In this document: piece by piece, positions 1-6,665 of the stretch | Numbering within the stretch: position 1 is the first letter of the stretch | How the letters are laid out: the number at the start of each line of letters is the position of its first letter | Source of the DNA: JAHFPN01 sp036559465 | GTDB lineage: Bacteria; Pseudomonadota; Alphaproteobacteria; Rhizobiales; Xanthobacteraceae | NCBI GenBank assembly: GCA_036559465.1 | Contig: DATBTC010000115.1 | Location: forward strand, 1-23,847 | Length of the DNA stretch: 23,847 nt | Direction of reading: 5' to 3' | Made by a program: the position numbers and the translations under genes | The notes under the pieces: model-generated | Seen by the model: the letters and a program-made list of their open reading frames with translations, nothing else | What the model was told of the DNA's origin: nothing | The model's database searches: none

Positions 1-107
1 TTCTTGGACAGCCAGTCCGCATCGACCACGGCGCTCTGCTGGGCGCTGGCCGGCAAAGCGAGCGCGGCAGCAAGGCCGAGTCCCGCGAGCCAACGAACAA
101 TGCGCAT
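1..107 (-). CDS. Secreted protein, N-terminal fragment (possibly rhodanese-like)
   Basis: Only the first 35 or so codons are inside the window; the gene continues past the left edge. Reading leftwards from ATG at 107, the product begins MRIVRWLAGLGLAAALALP, a textbook Sec signal peptide (positive n-region, Leu/Ala core) with a likely cleavage site after ASA before QQSAVVDADWL. The start is fixed by a strong GGGAGG Shine-Dalgarno about 6 nt upstream. The mature N-terminus (VVDADWL) recalls the beginning of periplasmic rhodanese-like sulfurtransferases, which often open with a V-[SD]-x-x-W-L segment. That is a weak inference from a few residues, so the product should be treated as an unassigned exported protein. 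The 144 nt between this gene and the DinB remnant must hold its promoter, but I see no convincing -35/-10 pair. Confidence 0.6.
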   Translation of the reverse strand, partial: MRIVRWLAGLGLAAALALPASAQQSAVVDADWLSK

Positions 108-251
108 TGAGTGCCTCCCGTTTCATGCACGCGACGGACAACCCGCCGCGCGTTGGTCGGGAGCATTTGCCAGAAATCAGCTGCCTGTCAATTTAATTCA
201 CAGAGAAATACGAGAAAGTGAGATTAAGAACTGAAATAATCTGTGATATAG

Positions 252-751
252 TCAAACTTGTTGCTTTGTAACACCTTGGCCCGTCTCCCGCTGAAACAGG
301 ATGAGATCGAATGACGGTGCAAAGTCCTGCCCGCGGAGCGCCGTTAGCAGGCAATGGGCCTGTCCGCGGTGATGGGTCTGATGGTTGAAGAAATGATCGA
401 GCGCAGGCGCCAGCTTCTGGGTCACGGTCGCCGGGTTGGTGATGGTCCGGTAGGTGAACGAACGGCTCAGGTCGGCCTCACCGAGCCCACGGGTCCAATC
501 GCTGATCCGCGCATCCTCCTGGCGGCGCGCGGCTGTCAGTGCGGGCAGGTCGTCGAACAGGATCATACCCAGCAGCGCGGGCGCCTCTCCCCGACCGCGA
601 CCAGGAGATGGTTCAGCGTGCCGTGCACCGACTTGAAGAACGCTCCCCGGTCGGCGCGGTAGTCGGCATCGGAAAGTTTCGCGGCCGCCGCGTAGAGCCG
701 CTCGTTCGCCCAGGCATTGTATCCGGCGAACATCCGGTAGCGTTCGGTCAT
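252..751 (-). pseudogene. DinB-family protein, broken by an internal frameshifting deletion
   Basis: Two adjacent minus-strand frames together make one DinB/YfiT-like metal-binding four-helix protein. The first (751 to 563, 62 codons) starts MTERYRMFAGYNAWANERL and carries the N-terminal helix and the histidine of the HGTLNHLLVA segment. The second (566 to 252, 104 codons) begins at ILFDDLPAL and carries the FNHQTHHRGQAH metal-ligand segment and the usual end, FQRETG. Intact homologues, as I recall them, have about 20 residues (DRIWM-RRFTGEG and following) between these parts. Only 32 nt remain here, which fits loss of about 28 nt and a +/-1 shift. The frames meet in a TATGATC context, so stop TGA and ATG overlap by 4 nt and translational coupling is conceivable, but the missing helix makes a working protein unlikely. 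It lies 13 nt downstream of the membrane-protein gene, probably in one operon. A sequencing error alone would not explain about 28 missing bases. Confidence 0.8.
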
Positions 752-764
752 TGCACTTCTCCGG

Positions 765-2189
765 TCAGAGCAGGAGCCGTACTACGGCTTCCCGGATCGC
801 GATTATTCCGACGATCAGGAGTGGTGGGATGATGCGCAACGCCGTGGGCGCATCGCCGCGCGCGAGCACGTGCATCACGATCGCCGGCGTGGTGATCGCG
901 GCGCACAGCATGGTCCAGAAAATATAGCGGTACTCGTGCGCGATGCCGATGGCGACGAATCCGAGCGCGTACATCGCGCCCGACAGCGCGATCAACAGCG
1001 TAAAGCGCTGGATGATGGTGTCCTTGATCCCGAACGCCGCAAGCGACCAGGCGAGGCAGATGAGCAGAAATACATAAGGCCGGCCGAAGGGGGAGTTGTT
1101 GATCGCTTCCGCCGCCGCCTCGATCGCTTTGTAGAGAAACGTCGGCTCGAAGGTGAACTCCTTCTGGTTCGTCGATTGCGCGCCGGTGAACACGATCTCC
1201 TTGCAGCTCGTGCAGAAAAACTGGAAGAAACGGTTGGCATGCGCCAGACGATGATGGACGTACGCAATGGGATGCGCGGCGATTCCTTCGACCCACAGCT
1301 TCCACAAGTCTTCGCCAAAACGTGGCTTTAAGTTTTCATAGACTTCCGGGCAACCGCCCCAACCATAGACGTCCCAGTGGCGCGGCGTGTAGCAAGTCGC
1401 GTTGCGCTGCACGAAATTCGGCCCGAAGAAGCCCTTGAACGCATCGTCGCCCGAATTGAAGGTGATCCCGCCGAGATCGAACACCTGCAATTGCGAAATC
1501 GGATGGATGTCCACGACGCGAAACAGGTAGCGGTCAGCGATAATGTGGCCGGGCGCTACCGCGAGCGCGATCAGACACGCGATAACCGCGCGCCGCACCA
1601 AAGGCAGCGACACCCAGCGCCAGCTTGACGCACCAGCGGCCAATTCGAAAACTGGCGGCAACCCGAATAGGCTGTTCGCGCGCATGAAGGCGCCCGAAAC
1701 GAAGAACAGCCAGATCGCCGGAATCGCCAGCCGCTTGCGCCGGATCCAGCCGAACTCGATCCCGGCCGCCAGCGCGACCACCAGCAGCAGGCACACCGCC
1801 ATGCTGATGTCCTTGACCAGCTGGCCGTTGAAATTGATCGCGAGGGGGAAGAACGCGGCGATGAATGTCCAGAATGCGAGCCGCCGGTCGCGCTTGGCGT
1901 AGGCGATGGCAAGCAGCGCGAAGCCGGCCCAATAGCCGGCGACGAACAGAACCAGCATCGGCTGCGGGCCGTAATAGATTTTCTGCAGCGGAATCCACAT
2001 GAAGCCAAGCAGCGGCGGCTGCCAATTGGTCCAGTCATTGGCGCGCACCGCGCGGAAATAGGCCCAGGCGTCGTGGTGCAGCAGCCCCGGATAAAACGCG
2101 ATGAAATTGACGATCGCGGCGGCGAGCGCCGCTAGCGCGATGCCGCGCGCAAATCGCGTTTGTTCGGCGGAGGAGGCGGGAAGACTCAT
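765..2189 (-). CDS. Polytopic membrane protein, GT-C glycosyltransferase-like
   Basis: A 474-residue integral membrane protein with about ten or more hydrophobic segments. These are dense at residues 15-35, 75-145, 160-180 and 200-215, then return near the C-terminus after a soluble loop at roughly 220-350. Just after the first membrane helix comes FYPGLLHHDAWAYFRAV followed by DWTNWQPPLLGFMW. This matches the Y-P-G-x(4)-D ... W-x-P-P layout at the first outer loop of GT-C-type transferases and DUF6020-like proteins, where the Asp is thought to be catalytic. The large loop has several Cys (NATCYTP, WGGCPEV, FFCTSCKE) that could form periplasmic disulfides. The function is inferred only from this architecture; donor and acceptor are unknown. 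The ATG at 2189 has no Shine-Dalgarno. Instead the upstream mRNA reads CACCTCCTC, the complement of one, so the start is less certain than the frame. The DinB remnant follows 13 nt downstream. Confidence 0.6.
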   Translation of the reverse strand: MSLPASSAEQTRFARGIALAALAAAIVNFIAFYPGLLHHDAWAYFRAVRANDWTNWQPPLLGFMWIPLQKIYYGPQPMLVLFVAGYWAGFALLAIAYAKRDRRLAFWTFIAAFFPLAINFNGQLVKDISMAVCLLLVVALAAGIEFGWIRRKRLAIPAIWLFFVSGAFMRANSLFGLPPVFELAAGASSWRWVSLPLVRRAVIACLIALAVAPGHIIADRYLFRVVDIHPISQLQVFDLGGITFNSGDDAFKGFFGPNFVQRNATCYTPRHWDVYGWGGCPEVYENLKPRFGEDLWKLWVEGIAAHPIAYVHHRLAHANRFFQFFCTSCKEIVFTGAQSTNQKEFTFEPTFLYKAIEAAAEAINNSPFGRPYVFLLICLAWSLAAFGIKDTIIQRFTLLIALSGAMYALGFVAIGIAHEYRYIFWTMLCAAITTPAIVMHVLARGDAPTALRIIPPLLIVGIIAIREAVVRLLL

Positions 2190-2263
2190 GCTGGGTTGAG
2201 GAGGTGCCCGACTATTCCGGCGACCGCAAGATCATGGCGAAGCCGGGTCGCAGCCAAGCGAAA

Positions 2264-2291
2264 CCCCGGCCCCGCGAATGCGGGACCGGGG
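2264..2291 (-). terminator. Intrinsic terminator of the His-rich secreted protein gene
   Basis: Arms CCCCGG/CCGGGG (2264-2269 with 2286-2291) and CCCGC/GCGGG (2271-2275 with 2280-2284) form an 11-bp GC stem with one internal mismatch and a 4-nt loop. On the minus strand it is followed by TTTCGCTT, a weak T tract. It begins 25 nt after the stop of the gene at 2317-2562. Confidence 0.6.
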
Positions 2292-2316
2292 CTCCCGGCA
2301 CGGGGCATGCGCTGCT

Positions 2317-2562
2317 TCAGTAGCAGACCGGGACCAGATGCACGCGCGGACCCCACGGGGTCGGGACGACGCGCTTGCGATAGACGCAGGCGCCGTAGGC
2401 ATAGGCCGGGACATAGGGTCGGGGAGCGAAGAAGATCCGGCCGAAATGCGGACGATGATGATGATAGCCGTGATGCCGGGGCGCAGCGGACGCCGCCGTG
2501 GGGGCAAGTGCGGCGATGCCGAGCGCGGCGGCTGCAGTCAGCGAGAGCAGGATGCTTCTCAT
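2317..2562 (-). CDS. Small secreted His/Tyr-rich protein
   Basis: An 81-residue product with a clear signal peptide (MRSILLSLTAAAALGIAAL, cleavage probably after ASA). The mature part is about 55 residues. It has a His-rich patch (PRHHGYHHHRPHFGR), a Pro/Tyr/Ala segment, and a C-terminus with two cysteines (GACVYRKR and PVCY) that could pair in the periplasm. The start at 2562 was chosen because AGAGGAG sits 7-12 nt upstream and the signal peptide begins there; longer in-frame starts add a charged, non-conserved extension. Short envelope proteins of this kind, often ending ...RV.LVPVC, are common in Bradyrhizobium relatives and have no assigned function. The His cluster suggests metal binding, which is only a guess. 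It is a monocistronic unit with its own terminator, divergent from ndk. Confidence 0.7.
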   Translation of the reverse strand: MRSILLSLTAAAALGIAALAPTAASAAPRHHGYHHHRPHFGRIFFAPRPYVPAYAYGACVYRKRVVPTPWGPRVHLVPVCY

Positions 2563-2852
2563 GACGCGATCTCCTCTTGAACTCGTTCGTTCGCTTTCTT
2601 GCTTCCAATTTCTTGGGCATCGATCTCGACTTCGACAGTTCGAGGGTGCCGAGCGAACTCTAGGAAGCGCGCGCTGAACCGTGCCTGAGCTTGGCATTTC
2701 TCCGTCATTCAACTAGGTGAACTGGCGAGAAGCGCGGCGTTCATTGGCGGTTCAGCCGCTCGGCGAGATCGCGGCGAACTTGCGGGTTTTTCGCGTCGCC
2801 GCTATAGAACCCGCATCTCGACTTTCCCGATCCCGACAACCCGGCGGAAACC
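2563..2852. other. Divergent intergenic region between small secreted protein and ndk
   Basis: A 290-nt region without a credible gene. It holds the leader of the minus-strand secreted protein and the ndk promoter at 2780-2808. The minus-strand frame can be extended to 2712, but the extension lacks any conserved or signal-like feature. No strong hairpins or repeats were seen. Confidence 0.5.
2780..2808 (+). promoter_or_regulatory. Sigma-70-type promoter of ndk
   Basis: TTGCGG (2780-2785), a 17-nt spacer and TATAGA (2803-2808) match the housekeeping consensus at 4 of 6 and 5 of 6 positions with ideal spacing. Transcription would start near 2815, about 38 nt before the ndk ATG. Confidence 0.6.
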
Positions 2853-3275
2853 ATGGCGCGCGAGCGGACCTTCTCGATTATCAAACCCGACGCCACTCGG
2901 CGCAATCTGACCGGCGCGGTCAACGAGCGCATCGAGCGCGCGGGCCTGCGCATCATTGGGCAGAAGCGCATCCGCATGACGCGCGACCAGGCCGAAGGCT
3001 TCTATGCAGTCCACCGCGAGCGGCCCTTCTTCAAGGGCCTGGTCGAATTCATGACCTCCGGCCCGGTTGTGGTGCAGGTGCTGGAGGGCGAGAACGCGGT
3101 CGCCAAATATCGCGAAGTGATGGGCGCGACCGACCCGGCCAAGGCGGTGCCGGGCACCATCCGCAAGGAGCTGGCGGAATCGATTGAGGCCAATTCTGTG
3201 CACGGCTCCGACAGCCCGAAAAACGCAGCAATAGAGATCGCTTTCTTCTTTGCCCCGGCCGAGATCGTCGGCTGA
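2853..3275 (+). CDS. ndk: Nucleoside diphosphate kinase
   Basis: Transfers the gamma-phosphate of ATP to other (d)NDPs through a phospho-histidine intermediate, balancing cytoplasmic NTP and dNTP pools. The 140-residue length is exactly that of bacterial Ndk. The N-terminal strand has the conserved Lys (SIIKPDA, K11). The nucleotide-binding Arg/Thr region is present (GATDPAKAVPGTIRK, about 91-105), and the active-site signature NSVHGSDS puts the phosphorylated histidine at H117, as in the family. The ATG at 2853 is preceded by GGCGGAA as ribosome-binding site. A good promoter lies upstream, and the next gene (TerC-like) is 199 nt away, so ndk is probably transcribed alone. Nothing is unusual about it. 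Confidence 0.97.
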   Translation: MARERTFSIIKPDATRRNLTGAVNERIERAGLRIIGQKRIRMTRDQAEGFYAVHRERPFFKGLVEFMTSGPVVVQVLEGENAVAKYREVMGATDPAKAVPGTIRKELAESIEANSVHGSDSPKNAAIEIAFFFAPAEIVG

Positions 3276-3474
3276 AAGCCCGCTGCCGGCCCGATCACAT
3301 CTAGTTCAACCGAAACGCGAATTTGCCCTGTCCGGTTTTGCTTGGCAGGGGCCTTTCGCTCGGCTATCCGAATTTAACCGAGCTCCGCATACGGAGTCGG
3401 GTCGCGCCGCTGCGGTCTATCAAGCAGGCTGAATTCGACGGCGCGTAGCGGGGCTAGAAGGAGAGGGGCGTCCG
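3276..3474. other. Intergenic region ndk to terC-like gene
   Basis: A 199-nt gap. CCCTG (3326-3330) and CAGGG (3346-3350) could form a short stem followed by CCTTTCGCT, a weak candidate terminator for ndk. I looked for the yybP-ykoY manganese riboswitch that often precedes TerC-family genes and did not find its conserved GGGGAGTA and CGCCGAG-type elements. Confidence 0.35.
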
Positions 3475-4299
3475 GTGGACTTTCTTTTGCAAGACGTGAT
3501 GCATGCGCCGTTCTGGATCGCGGCGGCGCAGATCATCGGCATTAATATCGTCCTCTCCGGCGACAATGCCGTCGTCATCGCACTCGCCTGTCGCATGTTG
3601 CCGAAGCGGCAGCGCTTCTGGGGAATGATCCTCGGCGCCGGCGTTGCCGTGCTGCTCCGCGTCCTCTTCACGCTCGTTGTTGCGGAAGCGATGACCTACC
3701 CCTTCCTCAAGCTCGTTGGCGGCCTGCTGCTCCTGTGGGTTGCCGTGAAACTCATCGTGCCGGAGCACTCCGAGGGCGAGGGCAAGATCAAGGCCGGCGA
3801 CAATCTCTGGCGCGCGGTTCGCATTATCGCTGTCGCCGACATCGTCATGAGCCTCGACAACGTGATCGCAATCGCGGCCGCGGCTGATCTCGCTGCCGCA
3901 CGCGTCGATCCGTTGCACGCAGAAGCGATCAAGGCCACGCTCATCATCTTCGGCCTCGCCACCAGCATCCCGCTCATTATCGCCGGCAGCGCGTTGCTCA
4001 TGGCGCTGCTCGATCGCTACCCGATCCTGATATGGGCCGGCGCCGCGCTGCTCGGCTGGGTCGCAGGCGATATCATGGCCAAGGATCCCGCGCTCTTGTG
4101 GTGGATGCAGCCCGCTCTTGTCGGCCAACTCCACCTATGGTCGGCGATCTTGGGCGCGCTGTTTGTGGTCGGGGTCGGCTACCTGATCCGGCGCGCGCAT
4201 CACAAGCGCGCGCTGGAATCGCCGCTCATCGTTGAGATGTCGCGCGTCGAGTTCCCATCGGACCACGAGCACGAACACGCCAAGCACAAGCGTCGCTGA
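3475..4299 (+). CDS. TerC-family integral membrane protein (YjbE-like)
   Basis: A 274-residue polytopic membrane protein. Two related halves each carry the acidic/Asn signature of the family: NIVLSGDNAVVIALA near residues 24-38 (D30, N31) and ADIVMSLDNVIAIAAA near 121-136 (D122, D128, N129). Both lie within predicted helices and are thought to form the metal-binding centre. About seven membrane helices are visible, with a charged loop at 97-112 (PEHSEGEGKIKAGDN). A His/Glu/Lys-rich C-terminal tail (DHEHEHAKHKRR) could also bind metal. TerC relatives are implicated in tellurite resistance, Mn2+ export and metalation of exported proteins; which applies here cannot be told. The start is GTG at 3475, supported by AAGGAGA about 11 nt upstream. 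The 3' end converges on purN with only 21 nt between stops and no clear terminator. Confidence 0.88.
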   Translation: MDFLLQDVMHAPFWIAAAQIIGINIVLSGDNAVVIALACRMLPKRQRFWGMILGAGVAVLLRVLFTLVVAEAMTYPFLKLVGGLLLLWVAVKLIVPEHSEGEGKIKAGDNLWRAVRIIAVADIVMSLDNVIAIAAAADLAAARVDPLHAEAIKATLIIFGLATSIPLIIAGSALLMALLDRYPILIWAGAALLGWVAGDIMAKDPALLWWMQPALVGQLHLWSAILGALFVVGVGYLIRRAHHKRALESPLIVEMSRVEFPSDHEHEHAKHKRR

Positions 4300-4320
4300 A
4301 CGCGCAGCGGTCGGAAAGAG

Positions 4321-4920
4321 CTACCGCGCAAGCGCGTCGAGCTTGCCTTCCGCAAGTAGCCTGAGCGCCGCCGGATAGATTTTGTGCTCGGCCGCGAGCA
4401 CGCGGGCGGCGAGCGTCGCCTCGGTGTCGCCCGCGAGCACAGGCACCTTCTCTTGCAGAATGATCGGACCGGAATCGAGTTCCGGTACGACGAAATGCAC
4501 GGTGCAGCCATGCGCCTTCACTCCCGCCGCGAGCGCGCGGGCGTGCGTATCGAGTCCTTTGAACTCAGGCAGCAGAGAAGGGTGGATGTTCAGCATCCGC
4601 CCGCGCCATTTCTCGACGAACGGTTTCGTGAGCATGCGCATGAAACCGGCGAGGCACACGATCTCGATCCGCGCTTTCTCCAAGGCCGCCTCGATCGCCG
4701 CGTCGAAGGCCTCGCGGCTCGCGAACTGTTTGTGATCAACGACGGCGGTGGCGATGCCGTGCTTGGAAGCAAATTCAAGTCCGGCTGCGTCGGGCCGGCT
4801 CGAGACGACGAGCGCGATCTCCGCGGGATAGTCCTTCGCCTGCGCCGCTTCGATCAGCGCAGCCATGTTGGAGCCACGGCCGGAAATCAGGATTGCGACG
4901 CGCCGGCGCGGTGTCGTCAT
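4321..4920 (-). CDS. purN: Phosphoribosylglycinamide formyltransferase (GART 1)
   Basis: Third step of de novo purine synthesis: formyl transfer from 10-formyl-tetrahydrofolate to GAR, giving FGAR, in the cytoplasm. The protein has 199 residues (family about 190-215). It has the N-terminal phosphate-binding loop ISGRGSNM (residues 12-19), the folate-site segment AGFMRML (91-97), the catalytic NIHPSLLP motif (N111, H113) and the catalytic aspartate in VPELDSGPI (D149). These correspond to N106, H108 and D144 of the E. coli enzyme. Its ATG overlaps the stop of purM by 4 nt (ATGA), so the two are translationally coupled. The pairing with purM is the usual purMN operon and supports the call. Confidence 0.97.
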   Translation of the reverse strand: MTTPRRRVAILISGRGSNMAALIEAAQAKDYPAEIALVVSSRPDAAGLEFASKHGIATAVVDHKQFASREAFDAAIEAALEKARIEIVCLAGFMRMLTKPFVEKWRGRMLNIHPSLLPEFKGLDTHARALAAGVKAHGCTVHFVVPELDSGPIILQEKVPVLAGDTEATLAARVLAAEHKIYPAALRLLAEGKLDALAR

Positions 4921-5984
4921 CCGAGCTGAAACTTGTCCATGAAGTTTACTTTCGGCTCGCCGTCACCGGACACGACCTCGCCGAGTCGAATCATTTTCTC
5001 TCCGGCGGCGACGAAAGCCCCAGCCACGATCTCCGCGCGCTTGGCTTCGGCGATCACCACCAGGCCGATACCGCAATTGAACGTACGCAGCATCTCGAGC
5101 TCCTCGATGCGGCCCGCCTTGGCTAGCCACTGGAACACCGGCAATACCGGAACCGCACGCAGCGCGACAAGCGCGTTGGTGCCGTCGGGCAATACGCGCG
5201 GAATATTATCGACGAAGCCGCCTCCGGTGATGTGGGCAAGCGCCTTGACGCCATCGGCCGCCTTCAACGCGGCTAGCACCGGGCGCACATAAATTCGCGT
5301 CGGCGTAAGCAATGCTTCGCCAAGCGTCATGCCTGGCGCGAACGGCGCCGGCGAATCGAGCCGCGCGCCGGCCTCGGCAATCACCTTCCGTACCAGCGAG
5401 AAACCGTTGGAATGGACACCGGAGGAGGGGATACCGAGGATAACGTCTCCCGGAACAATATCTTTGCGTGGCAGCAGCTTTTCGCGCTCCACCGCGCCGA
5501 CCGCGAAGCCCGCCAAATCATAGTCCTCCGGCGCGTACATGCCCGGCATTTCCGCGCTCTCGCCGCCGATCAGCGCGCAGCCCGCTTCGCGGCAGCCTTG
5601 CGCGATGCCCGCCACGATCTTGGCGGCGCGTGCCGGGTCGAGCTTGCCGGTGGCGAAGTAATCGAGAAAGAACAGCGGCTCGGCGCCTTGCACCACCAGA
5701 TCGTTCACGCACATGGCCACCAGATCGATGCCGATCGTGTCGTGCCGGTCGCTGCCGATTGCAAGCTTGAGCTTGGTGCCGACGCCGTCGGTGGCGGCCA
5801 CCAGCAAGGGATCGCGGAAATTCGCGCGCTTGAGGTCGAACACGCCGCCGAAGCCGCCGATCTCGCCGTCGGCCCCCGCCCGCGCGGTGGCGCGCGTGAA
5901 CGGCTTGATCAGATCGACCAGCCGGTTGCCGGCGTCGATATCGACCCCGGCGTCGCGGTAGCCCAGTCCCTTGGCTTTCGCCAT
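4917..5984 (-). CDS. purM: Phosphoribosylformylglycinamidine cyclo-ligase (AIR synthetase)
   Basis: Fifth step of purine synthesis: ATP-dependent ring closure of FGAM to AIR. The 355 residues match the family length. Seen: YRDAGVDIDAGNRLVDLIKP at the start (the usual Y-x-x-A-G-V-[DN]-I-x-x-G), the ATP/phosphate loop ATDGVGTKL (64-72), the conserved MCVNDLVVQGAEPLFFLDY (91-109), then GGESAEMPG and HITGGG...NIPR further on. The ATG at 5984 was chosen over an in-frame ATG at 6095 because GGAGG lies 9 nt upstream and all family members begin close to this point; the upstream extension is Arg-rich and unlike PurM. It is the first gene of the purMN pair and is divergent from the CDP-alcohol phosphatidyltransferase gene. 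Confidence 0.97.
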   Translation of the reverse strand: MAKAKGLGYRDAGVDIDAGNRLVDLIKPFTRATARAGADGEIGGFGGVFDLKRANFRDPLLVAATDGVGTKLKLAIGSDRHDTIGIDLVAMCVNDLVVQGAEPLFFLDYFATGKLDPARAAKIVAGIAQGCREAGCALIGGESAEMPGMYAPEDYDLAGFAVGAVEREKLLPRKDIVPGDVILGIPSSGVHSNGFSLVRKVIAEAGARLDSPAPFAPGMTLGEALLTPTRIYVRPVLAALKAADGVKALAHITGGGFVDNIPRVLPDGTNALVALRAVPVLPVFQWLAKAGRIEELEMLRTFNCGIGLVVIAEAKRAEIVAGAFVAAGEKMIRLGEVVSGDGEPKVNFMDKFQLG

Positions 5985-6087
5985 GTTTTGCCTCCGCGCC
6001 GGGGTAACCCGAACCGAAACAGCACGCAAGGCAAGGCGCAGCGCGGGTTGTGGCCTCCGCTTGGCATCAAGGCGGCTGCAGTCTATG

Positions 6088-6102
6088 TCCGACATCGTCG
6101 GA
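6088..6102. repeat. Perfect 6-bp inverted repeat in the purM divergent region
   Basis: TCCGAC-ATC-GTCGGA lies between the divergent purM and phosphatidyltransferase genes, 16 nt before the latter's start. It could be an operator or a leader hairpin. I could not place a convincing promoter around it. Confidence 0.4.
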
Positions 6103-6118
6103 TGCAGGGCGGACCAGC

Positions 6119-6649
6119 GTGAATATCCCCAACCTCGTGACTACCGGGCGCATCATTCTGGTGCCGATCGTCGTTTGGGCGATCATGTCCGGGCAGATGC
6201 TGATTGCGTTCTGGCTGTTCGTGATCGCCGCCTTGTCGGACGCCGTCGATGGCTTTCTTGCTAAACGCCTGGGCGCGACCAGCGAGTTCGGCGCCTATCT
6301 CGATCCGCTCGCCGACAAGGCGATGCTGGTCTCGATCTATGTGACGCTCGGCATTGCCGACCTGCTTCCGCGCTGGGTGGTGATCGCGGTCGTCTCACGC
6401 GACATCATGATCGTGGGTGCGATCGTGGTCGCATGGCTGGTGGAGAAGCCGCTGACGATCCGGCCGTTTCTCATCTCCAAGCTAAACACCACGGCGCAGA
6501 TCCTGCTCGCGGGGCTGGTGCTCGCCGCCAACGGCTTTCGCTTCGACGCGGGCATCGCGCTGACTTCGGCCCTGATCGCAGTCGGCGTCTTGACGTGCAT
6601 TTCGGGAGCGGCCTATCTCGTCGCGTGGACGCGCCATATGGCGTCCTGA
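6119..6649 (+). CDS. CDP-alcohol phosphatidyltransferase (PgsA-like)
   Basis: A small membrane enzyme (176 residues) that should exchange CMP of a CDP-alcohol for another alcohol in phospholipid synthesis. It has four to six hydrophobic helices and the family signature at about residues 40-65: SDAVDGFLAKRL...EFGAYLDPLADK. This fits D-x2-D-G-x2-A-[RK]-x8-G-x3-D-x3-D, with Lys where many members have Arg. The four Asp residues bind the catalytic metals. The exact substrate (glycerol-3-phosphate or another polyol) cannot be decided; this order (next to an AI-2E protein and hdaA) is common in Rhizobiales, where a separate canonical pgsA usually exists elsewhere. The GTG at 6119 is the most likely start because homologues begin (V/M)NIPNL(I/V)T; the ribosome-binding site (GCAGGGCGG) is modest. 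The next gene begins 16 nt downstream. Confidence 0.88.
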   Translation: MNIPNLVTTGRIILVPIVVWAIMSGQMLIAFWLFVIAALSDAVDGFLAKRLGATSEFGAYLDPLADKAMLVSIYVTLGIADLLPRWVVIAVVSRDIMIVGAIVVAWLVEKPLTIRPFLISKLNTTAQILLAGLVLAANGFRFDAGIALTSALIAVGVLTCISGAAYLVAWTRHMAS

Positions 6650-6665
6650 GCGGGGACCGATCCCC

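Noticed and set aside
563..751. The short DinB N-terminal frame as an independent 62-residue protein
   Set aside because: Its first 52 residues are clearly the DinB N-terminus and the last 10 are out-of-frame sequence, so it is better described as part of a broken gene.
3276..3474. Possible yybP-ykoY manganese riboswitch before the TerC-family gene
   Set aside because: The conserved GGGGAGTA and CGCCGAG-type elements are absent and no matching pair of helices can be drawn.
5412..6122. 236-codon plus-strand frame antisense to purM
   Set aside because: purM is unmistakable on the other strand; the plus-strand translation is Arg/Ala/Asp-rich with no recognisable motif.
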